Shown here: one piece after another, positions 1 to 9,085 of the stretch
How positions within the stretch are numbered: the stretch's first letter is position 1
Layout: each line of letters opens with the position of its first letter
Assembly: GCA_052148155.1 (NCBI GenBank)
Contig: JBKQIY010000017.1
Coordinates: forward strand, 54,638 to 118,637
Length of the DNA stretch: 64,000 nt
DNA from: JBBQER01 sp052148155
GTDB taxonomy: Bacteria > Actinomycetota > Acidimicrobiia > IMCC26256 > PALSA-610
Direction: 5' to 3'
Position numbers and translations under genes: made by a program
Notes under the pieces: generated by a model
Database searches by the model: none
What the model was told of the DNA's origin: nothing
The model's input: the letters and a program-made list of their open reading frames with translations, nothing else

Positions 1-5
1 TACTG

Positions 6-509
6 ATGCTGCGCGCGTTCAACGGCCTCGGGCCGACACATTTCCCGTGGAGTGCAGCCGTCGCCGGCGACATGCCGCACTCCGACGTACTCGCGGCGTT
101 CGTGCTCGACGGTGTCGACCTGCACGTGACCGACTTCGGGACGTCAGTGACCAGCCCGGACGACTACTTGTCGCGCGTCGTCCAGTTCGCGTTGTTCGAT
201 GTCTCCTCCGGTGTGCCGCAACCGATCGACGACGACGGTATCGATGCGCTCGCCGAGGCGGCGAAAACTGCGCAACGTCAGCTGTACCGCACGATCGCAG
301 GGATGGAACGGAGAGCCAAGATCGACGCGGGCGCCTACGTCTATTTCACGTTCCTTCGGCCGTTCGCCGAACTCGCCGGGGTGGGGCTCGATTGGACGGT
401 GCCCCGTGACAGCACCGACCTGTATCCGCTGCTCGAGCTCATCGACGGCGGACTGCCAGGAGGTGTCGCGGAGGAGACGGTCGACACTTACTACCCGCCG
501 ATTCCGTGA
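6..509 (+). CDS. Hypothetical protein, probably 5'-truncated
   Basis: The frame is open from the left edge of the window, so the ATG at position 6 may be internal and the visible 167 aa may be only the C-terminal part. I do not recognise the family. The protein is soluble-looking, acidic, with a helical middle (about residues 75-115) and a tail rich in Tyr and Pro ending in YYPPIP. Its stop codon overlaps the GTG start of the next gene (GTGA at 506-509), so the two are translationally coupled and probably act together. Confidence 0.5.
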   Translation: MLRAFNGLGPTHFPWSAAVAGDMPHSDVLAAFVLDGVDLHVTDFGTSVTSPDDYLSRVVQFALFDVSSGVPQPIDDDGIDALAEAAKTAQRQLYRTIAGMERRAKIDAGAYVYFTFLRPFAELAGVGLDWTVPRDSTDLYPLLELIDGGLPGGVAEETVDTYYPPIP

Positions 510-1408
510 ACTTCGGCGGGGGCGACGAGCGCCCGCACGTTCCGCACGGCGCGCCTCGGTGGTGGTGGGAGACGTGGCATCTTGACGTCGCGACCGAAGA
601 CGGTGTCGGCCTGGCGGTGCGGCTCGCGTGCTCGCCCACGCTTGGCGTCGCGTGGTGGTGGACGCATCTTGTCTCACCGGATCTTCCGGGCCCGGTCGTG
701 GTGCGTGATCACGAAGTCGGGTTGCCGCGCCAAGGGCTGACGGTGCGCGCCGACGGGCTGTGGGGCGAGTTGTGGTGCGAATCGCCGTTCGAGCATTGGA
801 CGTACGGACTCGAAGCGTTCGGCGTGAGACTCGACGATCCGGCCGACTCGCTGCGAGGCGAGATCGGCGAACGGATGCCTATCGGTCTCGACATCGAGTG
901 GGAGGTCGACCCCAACGGGAACGACCCGCGCCGGCTTCGAGCCGACGGTGTCGACGGGTATGAACAATTCGGGGTTGCGTACGGAGAAGTGCTGCTGGGC
1001 CGATCGCGGTGCACGCTCGACGGCACCGCGCGCCGCTCTCACACGTGGGGTTCGGCGCGGCTCGACCGTCCAGTTCGTGCCGGGTGGCTTCGCTCGCCGA
1101 CGCTCACGGCAAGTTTCGCCGCAATCGACGATGATCACGTCGACGGGTGCCTCGCGCCGAGTGGCGCGACAGCGGAGCCGATCTCGAACGTTCGGAGTGA
1201 GACGCACCGACGCGCCGACGGGTTACCCGTCGCGGCGCGCCACGTCATCGACGGCCGGGTCCAGATCGACGTCGAAGTGCTCGGACTCGTTGCCGTGCCC
1301 ATCTCCGGGCTCGACGGCCACGGGGCGGTACTGGCGCGGGCGTTGTGCCGTTACGAGGTTGCAGGCGCCAAGCTCGACGGCTGGTCGAGCTGGCTCGATC
1401 CGAAGTGA
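506..1408 (+). CDS. Hypothetical beta-rich protein, possibly AttH/CrtC-like lipocalin fold
   Basis: This 300-aa protein starts with GTG inside the stop of the preceding gene. It has no signal peptide and no membrane helix. The N-terminal third is rich in tryptophan (WWWETWHLD, VAWWWTH, WGELWCESPFEHW), alternating with short strands. That pattern recalls AttH/CrtC-type double-lipocalin proteins that handle lipids or carotenoids, but the similarity is by eye only and no catalytic residue can be named. Coupling to the upstream gene and the short gap to the MOSC gene suggest one transcript. Real gene: confident. Function: unassigned. Confidence 0.6.
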   Translation: MNFGGGDERPHVPHGAPRWWWETWHLDVATEDGVGLAVRLACSPTLGVAWWWTHLVSPDLPGPVVVRDHEVGLPRQGLTVRADGLWGELWCESPFEHWTYGLEAFGVRLDDPADSLRGEIGERMPIGLDIEWEVDPNGNDPRRLRADGVDGYEQFGVAYGEVLLGRSRCTLDGTARRSHTWGSARLDRPVRAGWLRSPTLTASFAAIDDDHVDGCLAPSGATAEPISNVRSETHRRADGLPVAARHVIDGRVQIDVEVLGLVAVPISGLDGHGAVLARALCRYEVAGAKLDGWSSWLDPK

Positions 1409-1414
1409 AACAGC

Positions 1415-1906
1415 GTGTGCCCGGTCGGCTGGTCGCCAGGGACGCGGCGACCTCCGACCGCGAGCCGCTCGTCGCGCGTGCAGCATGTCGTGGAAATCGC
1501 CGGCGAAGGGCCCGAAGGGGATCGGTGCGCGCCCGGCGCGGAACGTGCGCTCTCAGCGCGAGGGCGCGGACGTCAGGTCATGCTGATCGGACGCGAAGTG
1601 ATCGCCGCGGCGGACGAGGCGGGTGTGGTGGTCGCAGCGCACGAGCCGCTCCGCAATCTCGTGACCGACGGCGTCGATCTCAGCTGTCTCGTCGGCAGGA
1701 CGTTCACGGTGGGTGAGGCAGTGCTGATCGGGGTGCGCGACCGTCTTCGGTGTGCGTCTCTCGAAGGTCTGACTCGTCCAGGCGTCCGGGCCGCGCTCGA
1801 GGGCCGCCGCGGCCTGCGAGCCGATGTGGTGCGCGACAGCATCGTTCGCGTCGTCGCCGACATCGCGGTCGCGGATCGGAGCTCGACCGAGCGACGTCCA
1901 GTTTGA
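1415..1906 (+). CDS. MOSC domain protein
   Basis: MOSC domains occur at the C-terminus of molybdenum-cofactor sulfurases and as stand-alone sulfur-carrier proteins. The order of MOSC blocks is visible: a GEGPEGDR block near residue 31, an ML-IGREVI block, then NLVTDGVDLSCLVGRTFTVG (the typical N-V-T-x-G-x-D-L...G-x-x-F-x-x-G pattern) and a Cys-Leu-Glu segment (RCASLEGLTRPG) where the family has its conserved cysteine. Length (163 aa) fits small stand-alone MOSC proteins. The start is unclear; GTG at 1415, 6 bp after the previous stop, leaves an unusual Arg/Ser/Pro-rich N-terminus. No Moco enzyme is adjacent, so the partner is unknown. Confidence 0.7.
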   Translation: MCPVGWSPGTRRPPTASRSSRVQHVVEIAGEGPEGDRCAPGAERALSARGRGRQVMLIGREVIAAADEAGVVVAAHEPLRNLVTDGVDLSCLVGRTFTVGEAVLIGVRDRLRCASLEGLTRPGVRAALEGRRGLRADVVRDSIVRVVADIAVADRSSTERRPV

Positions 1907-1938
1907 GTATTGACCCCTCGTCGCGACAGCATGTCGAG

Positions 1939-2358
1939 ATGGATCATCGCACCAACGTGCTGGGAGTCGCGCGCGGCCGGATCGTGATGGGTCTCGCGAT
2001 GTTGGTCGTGCCGGGCGTCATGCTGCGCGTCCTGTTCGGCCGGCACGCGTCGACCCAGACCGCCAGGGTCTTGGCACGCATGTTCGGCGCGCGCGAAGTC
2101 GTGCTCGGGGTCGGGACGGTCACGTCGGTGAAGGAGCGCACGCAGGACGCGGAATGGGTGAGCGCGTGCGCGGTCGCCGACGCCGTCGACGGCATGGTGA
2201 TGGCGTTCAGTCCTGGAGTGCCGAGACGCAGCCGTCCCGCCGCGGTCGTGGGTGGAGTCGCTGCCGTCCTCGGGTTGCAGGCCGCGCGTGCGTTTGCCGA
2301 CGAGCGCGCCGCGGCACGAACCGAAGCAGCGCTGCTCGACTCGACCGTCGGTCGTTAG
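1939..2358 (+). CDS. Small integral membrane protein, unknown function
   Basis: I chose ATG 1939 as the start; a TTG at 1903 overlapping the MOSC stop is an alternative. The 139-aa product has hydrophobic stretches near residues 14-35 (IVMGLAMLVVPGVML), 60-75, 84-100 and 105-120, so three or four membrane spans are likely. It is rich in Ala, Val and Arg and ends in a soluble charged tail. It resembles the small actinobacterial membrane proteins usually annotated as hypothetical. It converges with the kinase gene that ends one base later on the other strand, leaving no room for a terminator between them. Confidence 0.6.
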   Translation: MDHRTNVLGVARGRIVMGLAMLVVPGVMLRVLFGRHASTQTARVLARMFGAREVVLGVGTVTSVKERTQDAEWVSACAVADAVDGMVMAFSPGVPRRSRPAAVVGGVAAVLGLQAARAFADERAAARTEAALLDSTVGR

Positions 2359-2359
2359 C

Positions 2360-3817
2360 TCAGAAGTCGATCTCCGACAGTTCCGGGATCCAACGACGAG
2401 AGCGCTCCACCGCGTCGCGCCAGCGACCACGGTCGAGCACGCGTGACGGCTCCACGGTCTGTCGAGGCGTCCACGTCGTGGCGAGCTCGTCGACGGACGT
2501 GTGATGACCCACCGCGATGCCTGCGAGCAGCCCGGCGCCCAACCCGGTGGCCTCGCGAACCGGCGAGATTTCGACGGGCCGCTGACTCGCGTCGGCGAGC
2601 GCCTGCACGAACGTCGGGTTGTCGGTCATGCCGCCGTCGACGCGCACGCGCGGGATGGTGATCCCGCTGTCGGCCTCGGCGGCGTCGACGAGGTCGGCGC
2701 CGCGGTGGGCGATGCCTTCAAGAACCGCGCGTGCGATCTCGGCTCGTCCGGTCCCGCGCGTCAGTCCGAACAGCGCGGCGCGGGCGCCGTAATCCCACGC
2801 CGGCGTACCAAGTCCGAGCGGCGCAGGGACGAACACGACGTCGCCGCTGTCGGTGCACGACGCGGCCAGCGTGTGAGACTCGTCGGAGCTCGCGATGATT
2901 CCCAACTCGTCTCGTAACCATTGCACGTTGGTGCCGGCCGCGAGCATCACGGCCTCGACACCCCAGATGCATCGGCCGTTGTGCCGCCACGCCACAATCG
3001 GAAACGTTCCGTGAACGTTGCGCTGCGCGTGGCGTGGCGGCGACCCGTCGAGGACGACGTCGAGCATGCCGCCGGTACCGAACGTGATTTTCGCGTCACC
3101 GCGTCGGACGCAACCCTGCCCCACGAGCGACGCTTGTTGGTCTCCGACGAGGGCAGTGATTGGCGGCGCGCCGGGCAGGGCGCCCGCAACCCCGGCCAGA
3201 CCGGCGGAGTCGATGATCGTGGGCAGCATCGCGCTCGGGACACCCAACTTGGCGAGCACCGTGTCGTCCCAGCCTGACGCGTCGCCGTTCTGGAGACCGG
3301 TGACCGCGGCGTTGGTTGCGTCGGTGACGTGCAGTTCCCCATCCGACAGCGTCCACGCGACCCACGTGTCGACGGTGCCGAAGCACAGATCGGCTGCCCG
3401 CGCCCGATCATCGAGTTGGTCGAGGAGCCATTGAACTTTGGTGGCCGACTGGTTGGGGCCGACGCGTACGCCTTCGTCTCGAAGCATGATGCACGCCCCG
3501 ACGGTACGAAGATCCTGCCAGCCGAGTCCGGGTCCGATCGGTGTGCCGGTCGCGCGATCCCACACGATCGTCGAGCCACGCTGGTTGGAGATCCCGACGG
3601 CGTCGACCGGTCCGTCCTCATCGAGCGCGGCGCGTGCGAGGTCGAGGCAGGTGCTGGCGAGGAGCGCGGCGTCGAACTCGACGAGCCCGTCAGCGGGAGA
3701 GTCGGGGAGGAGCTCGCGCTCATGGACGGCCGCGAACGAGCGGTCGCTGCGAAGGACCGCGACGCGGACGCTGCTCGTGCCGACGTCGACAACGAGGACG
3801 CGGTTCGTGTTCGTCAC
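2360..3817 (-). CDS. FGGY-family carbohydrate kinase, glycerol-kinase-like with altered substrate pocket
   Basis: This 485-aa ATP-dependent kinase of the FGGY family is closest in layout to glycerol kinase. Visible blocks: phosphate-1 motif DVGTSS (residues 11-16), ISNQR (76-80), WQD (100-102), SATK (124-127), GDQQASLVGQ, FGTGG, and the adenosine motif VDGGMTDN. Against E. coli GlpK, Arg83 and the DQQ aspartate are kept, but Glu84 aligns with Gly81 and Tyr135 with Asn122, so two of the four glycerol ligands are lost. The start GTG overlaps the stop of the upstream flavoprotein (GTGA, 3814-3817). The context with GlpD suggests a three-carbon polyol or its derivative; glycerol itself is uncertain. 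Confidence 0.85.
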   Translation of the reverse strand: MTNTNRVLVVDVGTSSVRVAVLRSDRSFAAVHERELLPDSPADGLVEFDAALLASTCLDLARAALDEDGPVDAVGISNQRGSTIVWDRATGTPIGPGLGWQDLRTVGACIMLRDEGVRVGPNQSATKVQWLLDQLDDRARAADLCFGTVDTWVAWTLSDGELHVTDATNAAVTGLQNGDASGWDDTVLAKLGVPSAMLPTIIDSAGLAGVAGALPGAPPITALVGDQQASLVGQGCVRRGDAKITFGTGGMLDVVLDGSPPRHAQRNVHGTFPIVAWRHNGRCIWGVEAVMLAAGTNVQWLRDELGIIASSDESHTLAASCTDSGDVVFVPAPLGLGTPAWDYGARAALFGLTRGTGRAEIARAVLEGIAHRGADLVDAAEADSGITIPRVRVDGGMTDNPTFVQALADASQRPVEISPVREATGLGAGLLAGIAVGHHTSVDELATTWTPRQTVEPSRVLDRGRWRDAVERSRRWIPELSEIDF

Positions 3818-5313
3818 GGCCAACGAACGTCGCCGAACGGGCTGGCAAGCCCGAGCTTGCCCGGATTGAGGATACCGTTCGGATCGAGGGCATCTTTTAC
3901 CGACTGGAGCACGCCGAAACCGGCTCCGAGTGCTTCGCTGACGAATCGTGAGCGGTTCAGACCGACACCGTGATGGTGGCTGAGCGAGCCTCCGGCGGCC
4001 AGCACCGCGCGTTGCCCGGCATCCCACGCGGCTCGGTAGTACGCCTCGCGATCGGCCGCCGGGGGTTTGCCCGCGAAGGTGAAGTAGAGGCACGCACCGT
4101 CGGTGTACGAATGGCTCTGGTGCGCGGAGACGACCATGGTGTGCTCGACGCCGGTTATCGCGGCGGTCGCTCGCTCATACACAGTGGGAAGCGCGCGCCA
4201 CGAAGCCGCGACCTCCATCGTGTCGACGACGAAGCCTCGGCTGATGAGTGCTTCGAGCGCCGACACGTCGTTGCGATGCTCCATCCAACGTTCGACGAGG
4301 CCGACGTCGATGGCGTGCGCCGATACGCATTCCTCGTCGACGATGCGGCGAGTCGCGTCGACGAGGTGGCCATCGCCCTCGTCCATTGCCAGGAGGACGT
4401 GCGCGTCACCCGTTTGATAGCTGCGGTCGCCTTCGACCGCGTCGTACAACCGCAACACGGCAGGGGTGGCGCCGCGCTGGACGATGCGGCGCATCGCGTC
4501 GAGACCGTCGGTGAACGACGCGAACGCGTACGCGGCGCGGATCTCGGCGGGGGGAACGGGGTGCAGCCGAAGGCGTGCACCGACGATGATGCCGAGGGTC
4601 CCCTCCGAACCGACGAAGAGCTGCGTGAGATCCGGTCCGACCGCCGAGCGGGGCGCCCCCCCGGTTGTCAGCGAACGGCCGTCGGCCAGGACGACATCGA
4701 TTCCCTGGACGATGTCTTCGATCTTGCCGTAGCGGGTGGAGAGCTGACCGGCCCCCCGACACGCCAGCCAGCCGCCGACCGTGGACAGGGCCATGGACTG
4801 CGGCCAGTGTCCGCACGTCAGACCGTGTTCGGCGCGCAGTTCGTCCTCGAAGACGTCGCCGAACGTGCCGGGCTTCACGTCGACGAGCATCGAGGTGTGG
4901 TCGACGTCGACGATCCCGGCTATCGCGGTCACGTCGAGCAGCACGCCGCCGAACACAGGAACGCTCGCTCCGCAGACGCCGCTTCGACCAGCTGCCGCGG
5001 TGACGGGAACGCCGGTGTCGTTGCACAAACGGAGAACCGCGGCGACCTGATCACGGGAGTGCGGGCGCACGATCAGCGACGCGCGCTCGGTCACTTGGTT
5101 GTCGAGCGCCCAGATCATCGCCAGCGGCCACCAGTCGCGGCTGGCCTCGCTGATCTCGTCAGCAGCGGTCGAGATGCCGGCGCCGGTCGCTGCCAAACGG
5201 TCGCGCAGCCGGTCGTCGACCTCGACGCGGATGCCGTCGAGCCGGCCGCGTACGCCGAGCCCGTCACCCGCGAATGCGATGGGAGGCGTGGGCGCGCCGC
5301 GGTTGGTTTCCAT
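3814..5313 (-). CDS. FAD-linked oxidase, alkyldihydroxyacetonephosphate synthase-like
   Basis: The 499-aa protein has the PCMH-type FAD-binding half (IVRPHSRDQVAAVLR, then AAGRSGVCGASVP around residues 108-120, and FVGSEGTLGIIVGARL) followed by the cap domain of the VAO/GlcD/AGPS family. Near the C-terminus, SLSHHHGVGLNR matches the His-rich active-site segment of alkyl-DHAP synthases, and the tail DPNGILNPGKLGL is the usual family end. AGPS-type enzymes make ether-lipid precursors from acyl-DHAP; bacterial homologues may oxidise other 2-hydroxy substrates. It lies 10 bp after glpD and overlaps the kinase gene by 4 bp, so the three form one operon, and a role in glycerol-phosphate or DHAP chemistry is likely. 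Confidence 0.85.
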   Translation of the reverse strand: METNRGAPTPPIAFAGDGLGVRGRLDGIRVEVDDRLRDRLAATGAGISTAADEISEASRDWWPLAMIWALDNQVTERASLIVRPHSRDQVAAVLRLCNDTGVPVTAAAGRSGVCGASVPVFGGVLLDVTAIAGIVDVDHTSMLVDVKPGTFGDVFEDELRAEHGLTCGHWPQSMALSTVGGWLACRGAGQLSTRYGKIEDIVQGIDVVLADGRSLTTGGAPRSAVGPDLTQLFVGSEGTLGIIVGARLRLHPVPPAEIRAAYAFASFTDGLDAMRRIVQRGATPAVLRLYDAVEGDRSYQTGDAHVLLAMDEGDGHLVDATRRIVDEECVSAHAIDVGLVERWMEHRNDVSALEALISRGFVVDTMEVAASWRALPTVYERATAAITGVEHTMVVSAHQSHSYTDGACLYFTFAGKPPAADREAYYRAAWDAGQRAVLAAGGSLSHHHGVGLNRSRFVSEALGAGFGVLQSVKDALDPNGILNPGKLGLASPFGDVRWP

Positions 5314-5323
5314 GGGGGCGAGG

Positions 5324-6976
5324 CTACGACGGGGGTTGCGTGAGCGCGTCGAGCGCGGTTTCGGGCAAGCCTCCCGTGGCGCGTTCGGTTTCGATCAACG
5401 CACGGTAGGTGTCGACCTGACGTTCGCGTTCGGTGTCGCTCCAGCCCAGTTCGGTCGCCATCAGCGTCGCGACGTCGGAAGCGGCCGCGGCCGACGCATC
5501 GCGTGCCAGCAGCCGGGCCCGGGTGCGGCGCGAGAGCACGTCGTCGACGGTACGCGCCATCTCCGAGCGCACCGCATACACCACCTCGGCCTTCGAATAC
5601 GCCAGGCCCGGCACGATCGGATCGGCGAGAGCGGCGTCGGCGCGCGACAGCGAGAGCACTTCACGGGCGTCGCCGCCGTAACGCGTTGCGAGATGAGCCG
5701 GCAAGTCGGGTGCGTCCCAACCTGTCGCACCATGTAAACGCACCTTCTTGGTGCGGCTCGGGCGCCGGCCGTCGATCCCGAGTTGTTTCACCGCGACGTC
5801 GACCGTGTCGGCGGCCATCCGCCGGTAGGTGGTCAGTTTGCCGCCCGTGACGGTGATCACGCCGCTGTCGGAGGAACGGACAGCGTGGCGGCGTGAAAGA
5901 TCGGCGGTACGTTCGCTGGTGGCGGCGCGTACGAGCGGACGCAGGCCTGCCCACGTGCCAAGGATGTCCGAACCGGAGATGGTGGTCGTCACCGCAGCGT
6001 TGATCGCCCGCAGTAGGTATGCGACGTCGTCCGGAGTGATCTGCGGGTCGTCGACCGGTCCGTCGTAGTCGGTGTCGGTCGTACCGATGTAGGTGAAGCG
6101 ATGGTCGCCACCTTCTCCGCCCCACGGAACCACGAACACCGAACGCCGGTCCTTGGGAACAGGGATGACTGCCGCGATCTTGTTCTGCACGAGCGACCAG
6201 GGAACGGTGATGTGCACACCCTTGGCGGGACGGATCGACGACGGATGCCGCCCCTCGTCGAGGGCACGTACGTCGTCGGCCCAGACGCCAGTCGCGTTCA
6301 CGACAATGTTTGCGTGCACGTCGATGGTCTGCCCGTCGGCGACGACGCGTGCGGCCCGAACGCGTCCGTCGGCGTCTTTGTCGAACTCGACGAGCCGGGC
6401 GTAGTTCGCGATCGCGGCGCCGTAGTCGGCCGCGGTGCGGGCGACGGAAAGCGTCAGACGGGCGTCGTCGGTCTGGGCGTCGTAGTACACGTACGACGCC
6501 GCGACGTTGTCAGCGTGCAGGGTCGGCATGTACTGCAGAGCCTCCTCTTTCGAGACACGCTGATGCAGTTTGCCGATGCGAAGACCGCCCGTGAGGTCGT
6601 ACGCCCACATTGTGGTACCCAACAGGCGCGCCAGACGGCGGGGGAGAAGGCCGTCGCGGGTGAACACTGGGAGCAGGAACGGCAACACCCGCACGAGATG
6701 AGGTGCGGTGTGGCGGAGTACCTGGCGCTCGGCGAGAGCTTCGTAGACGAGGCCGACCTCTCGCTGTTGGAGGTAGCGGATCCCTCCGTGTACGAGCTTC
6801 GACGACTTCGATGACGTGCCCGAAGCAAGGTCATCCCGTTCGACGAGCGCGGTGCGAAGCCCGCGCGTCGCGGCATCGAGCGCGACGCCGACACCCGTGA
6901 TTCCGCCGCCGACCACGACCACGTCGAAGTACTCGTCGGCAAGGCGGCGCAGAGCCTCGGCGCGGTCGAAGTTCAC
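5324..6976 (-). CDS. glpD: Aerobic glycerol-3-phosphate dehydrogenase
   Basis: GlpD oxidises sn-glycerol 3-phosphate to DHAP at the membrane and passes electrons to quinone through FAD. The 550-aa protein starts with GTG at 6976 and shows the dinucleotide motif VVVGGGITGVG at about residues 19-29, the SSKSSKLVHGGIRYL block typical of GlpD, a second FAD contact (NIVVNATGVWADD), the YIGTTDTDYDG segment and the TVTGGKLTTYRRMA block. The C-terminal helical domain is full length. It is the first gene of a leftward operon with the AGPS-like flavoprotein and the FGGY kinase. The 72 bp upstream, before the rhodanese stop, must hold any separate promoter. Confidence 0.95.
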   Translation of the reverse strand: MNFDRAEALRRLADEYFDVVVVGGGITGVGVALDAATRGLRTALVERDDLASGTSSKSSKLVHGGIRYLQQREVGLVYEALAERQVLRHTAPHLVRVLPFLLPVFTRDGLLPRRLARLLGTTMWAYDLTGGLRIGKLHQRVSKEEALQYMPTLHADNVAASYVYYDAQTDDARLTLSVARTAADYGAAIANYARLVEFDKDADGRVRAARVVADGQTIDVHANIVVNATGVWADDVRALDEGRHPSSIRPAKGVHITVPWSLVQNKIAAVIPVPKDRRSVFVVPWGGEGGDHRFTYIGTTDTDYDGPVDDPQITPDDVAYLLRAINAAVTTTISGSDILGTWAGLRPLVRAATSERTADLSRRHAVRSSDSGVITVTGGKLTTYRRMAADTVDVAVKQLGIDGRRPSRTKKVRLHGATGWDAPDLPAHLATRYGGDAREVLSLSRADAALADPIVPGLAYSKAEVVYAVRSEMARTVDDVLSRRTRARLLARDASAAAASDVATLMATELGWSDTERERQVDTYRALIETERATGGLPETALDALTQPPS

Positions 6977-7048
6977 TGCGGCAGGTTACCGATGCGTGTG
7001 CGCACCACACGCCGTATCGTGCGCGACGCGACGACGGGACACACCCGG

Positions 7049-7399
7049 TCAGATGATTTCGCCGGAGGTGCCGTCGGAACGAACCACCGGCAGGCCCGAC
7101 TCGGCCCAGGCTTTCATGCCGCCCGCCATGTTGGCCGCGTCGAAACCCCAGCCCTGGAGGGTTTCCGTCGCTCGCGCGCTGCGAACACCTGAGCGGCACA
7201 CACATACGATCCTGCGGTTCATCGGGAGTTGAAACCGCGCGCCTTCGAGATCGCCGAGGCGAATCCACTGCGCGGCGGGCGCGTGGCCTGCCTCCCACTC
7301 GTCTGCCTCGCGTACGTCGAGGAGCACGTGTTGGGCTAATCCGCTTTCGGCGTCGATCACGCTGACCTCAGGGACGCGATTGCCATAGAACATGCTCAT
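7049..7399 (-). CDS. Single-domain rhodanese-like sulfurtransferase
   Basis: This 116-aa protein is a single rhodanese domain, the size of GlpE/PspE-type enzymes. It shows LLDVREADEWEAGHAPAA (residues 26-43, the typical D-V-R-E...H-I-P-G-A block), the active-site loop CRSGVRS with the persulfide-carrying Cys68, and the closing GGMKAW motif. It likely carries sulfane sulfur in the cytoplasm. It lies upstream of glpD and downstream of the acyl-CoA synthetase on the same strand (13-bp gap to the latter). The glpD association resembles the E. coli glpE/glpD neighbourhood, although gene order differs. Confidence 0.88.
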   Translation of the reverse strand: MSMFYGNRVPEVSVIDAESGLAQHVLLDVREADEWEAGHAPAAQWIRLGDLEGARFQLPMNRRIVCVCRSGVRSARATETLQGWGFDAANMAGGMKAWAESGLPVVRSDGTSGEII

Positions 7400-7412
7400 G
7401 TCGGGACCTCGC

Positions 7413-9050
7413 TCACGGAATTACCTCACTTCGAACTCGGGAAACCGCGATCTCACGGAGTTGTTTGTAGTCGGCTTTGCCCGCCGGTGAACGTTCGAGC
7501 GAATCGACGACCAGCATGTGCTTGGGCACTTTGTATGCCGCGAGCGTCGCCCGGCAGTGCTGCGCCAACGCGTCGGTGTCGATCGTTTGTCCATCCCGAG
7601 TATGCACCAGCGCGACGACCATTTCGCCCCACCGTTCGTCGGGGATCCCGACCACAATGCAGTCGAACACGTCGACATGCGCGCGCAGTGCGAGCTCCAC
7701 CTCCTCTGGGTATACCTTCTCGCCGCCGGTGTTGATGCACGCCGACCCGCGGCCGAGCAAGCGGATGGTGCCGTCGGACTCGACGGCCGCATAGTCGCCG
7801 GGGATCGAGTAGCGACGGCCGCCGACGGATCGGAACGTCGCCGCCGTTTTTTCCGGATCTTTGTAATAGCCGAGCGGGATCGCGCCGCCGACACCGAGCA
7901 GACCGATCAGGTTGTCGCCGGGCTGGGCGAGTCCTCCGTCGTCGGTCACCACCACGACACGGTCGCTGGCCCGAAATCGGGCGGGCGCGATCTCGTCGCC
8001 GTCCCGCGTCTCGGTCCGAGTCATGATTCCCTCGGACGCGCCGAGCGAGTCGATGAGCAGCACGTGCGGCAGGTGTCGAAGCAGCCCGCGTTTGGTCTGC
8101 GGACTCCACGTCACACCCGACGACGTGATCGCGCGCAGGCCCGACAGATCCCACCGGCCGGGTGTCCCGTCCAGCGCGGCGAGCAACGGACGAGCGAAGG
8201 CGTCACCCACGATCGTGCATACCTGCACCCGTTCGCGCTCGATCGCGTCCCACACCGCGTTCGGGTCAAGTCGTGGCGTGTCGAGCAGCACCACGGTGCC
8301 GCCCCCGGCCAGGGTGGACAGGGCGATAAACAGGCCCGTGCCGTGCATCAACGGACACGCGGGCAGGCACGTTGCCGCACGTTTGTCGGCGCGCATCGCG
8401 GCGTCGACGTCGGGTGGCTGTGTACCCGGCCGCGCCATATGCCACAGCGACACGTACAGGTCGTCCGAACGCCACATGACTGCCTTGGGGCTGCCTGTCG
8501 TGCCGCCGGTGTAGACGAACACGAGGTCGTCGCCTGAGGGCTCACGTTCGGTTGGGGGGTCGGTCGGGGCAGCGGCGACCGTACGCGTGTAGTCGAGTGC
8601 ACCCTCGATCGGATCGCGGCCCGCCGCGCGCGCGACCTGCAGCAACAGTCGTGGTCGGCGGTCGTTCGCCAAGGCGGCGAGCGCTTCGGCGACGGCCGGC
8701 GCGAACTGGTCGTCGAACACCAGCGCGACCGAATCAGAGTTGTCGAGCAGATACGCGAGCTCAGCGCCAACGTAACGGTAGTTCACGTTCACGGGTACGG
8801 CACCGAGCTTCTGCGCGGCGAAGAACGCCTCGAGATACTCCGGCGAGTTGACGCACATGATCGCGACCTTGTCGTCGGCAACGACGCCCGCGTCGCGCAG
8901 CACACACGCGAGCCGGCCCGCCCGGACGTCGAGATCGGCGAACGACAGCCGACGAGTTCCGCACACGATCGCCGTCCGGTCCGGCTGGAGTTCGGCGACG
9001 GTTCGCCACGCGCGGGCGAACGACCAACTGCGTTCGGAGTCGACGGTCAC
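7413..9050 (-). CDS. Acyl-CoA synthetase (AMP-forming, FadD-like)
   Basis: This ANL-superfamily enzyme activates a carboxylic acid through an acyl-adenylate to its CoA thioester. Visible motifs: the phosphate-binding loop YTGGTTGSPK, a SLGASEG segment (the A5-type motif), GDYAAVESDGTIRLLGRG (A7/A8, the ATP ribose Asp and hinge) and CINTGGEKVYPEEVE, with the late catalytic lysine in ERSPAGKADYK near the C-terminus. At 545 aa it is full length. The chosen start is GTG 9050; the open frame runs further upstream only through the neighbouring NlpC/P60 gene. The chain length or type of acid cannot be read from the sequence. Confidence 0.88.
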   Translation of the reverse strand: MTVDSERSWSFARAWRTVAELQPDRTAIVCGTRRLSFADLDVRAGRLACVLRDAGVVADDKVAIMCVNSPEYLEAFFAAQKLGAVPVNVNYRYVGAELAYLLDNSDSVALVFDDQFAPAVAEALAALANDRRPRLLLQVARAAGRDPIEGALDYTRTVAAAPTDPPTEREPSGDDLVFVYTGGTTGSPKAVMWRSDDLYVSLWHMARPGTQPPDVDAAMRADKRAATCLPACPLMHGTGLFIALSTLAGGGTVVLLDTPRLDPNAVWDAIERERVQVCTIVGDAFARPLLAALDGTPGRWDLSGLRAITSSGVTWSPQTKRGLLRHLPHVLLIDSLGASEGIMTRTETRDGDEIAPARFRASDRVVVVTDDGGLAQPGDNLIGLLGVGGAIPLGYYKDPEKTAATFRSVGGRRYSIPGDYAAVESDGTIRLLGRGSACINTGGEKVYPEEVELALRAHVDVFDCIVVGIPDERWGEMVVALVHTRDGQTIDTDALAQHCRATLAAYKVPKHMLVVDSLERSPAGKADYKQLREIAVSRVRSEVIP

Positions 9051-9085
9051 TCCCGGCAGGGTATTCGCGGTCAGGCGCGCCGCGG

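Noticed and set aside
3970..5343. 457-codon plus-strand frame opposite the AGPS-like gene
   Set aside because: Antisense shadow; the minus-strand gene has clear FAD-oxidase motifs.
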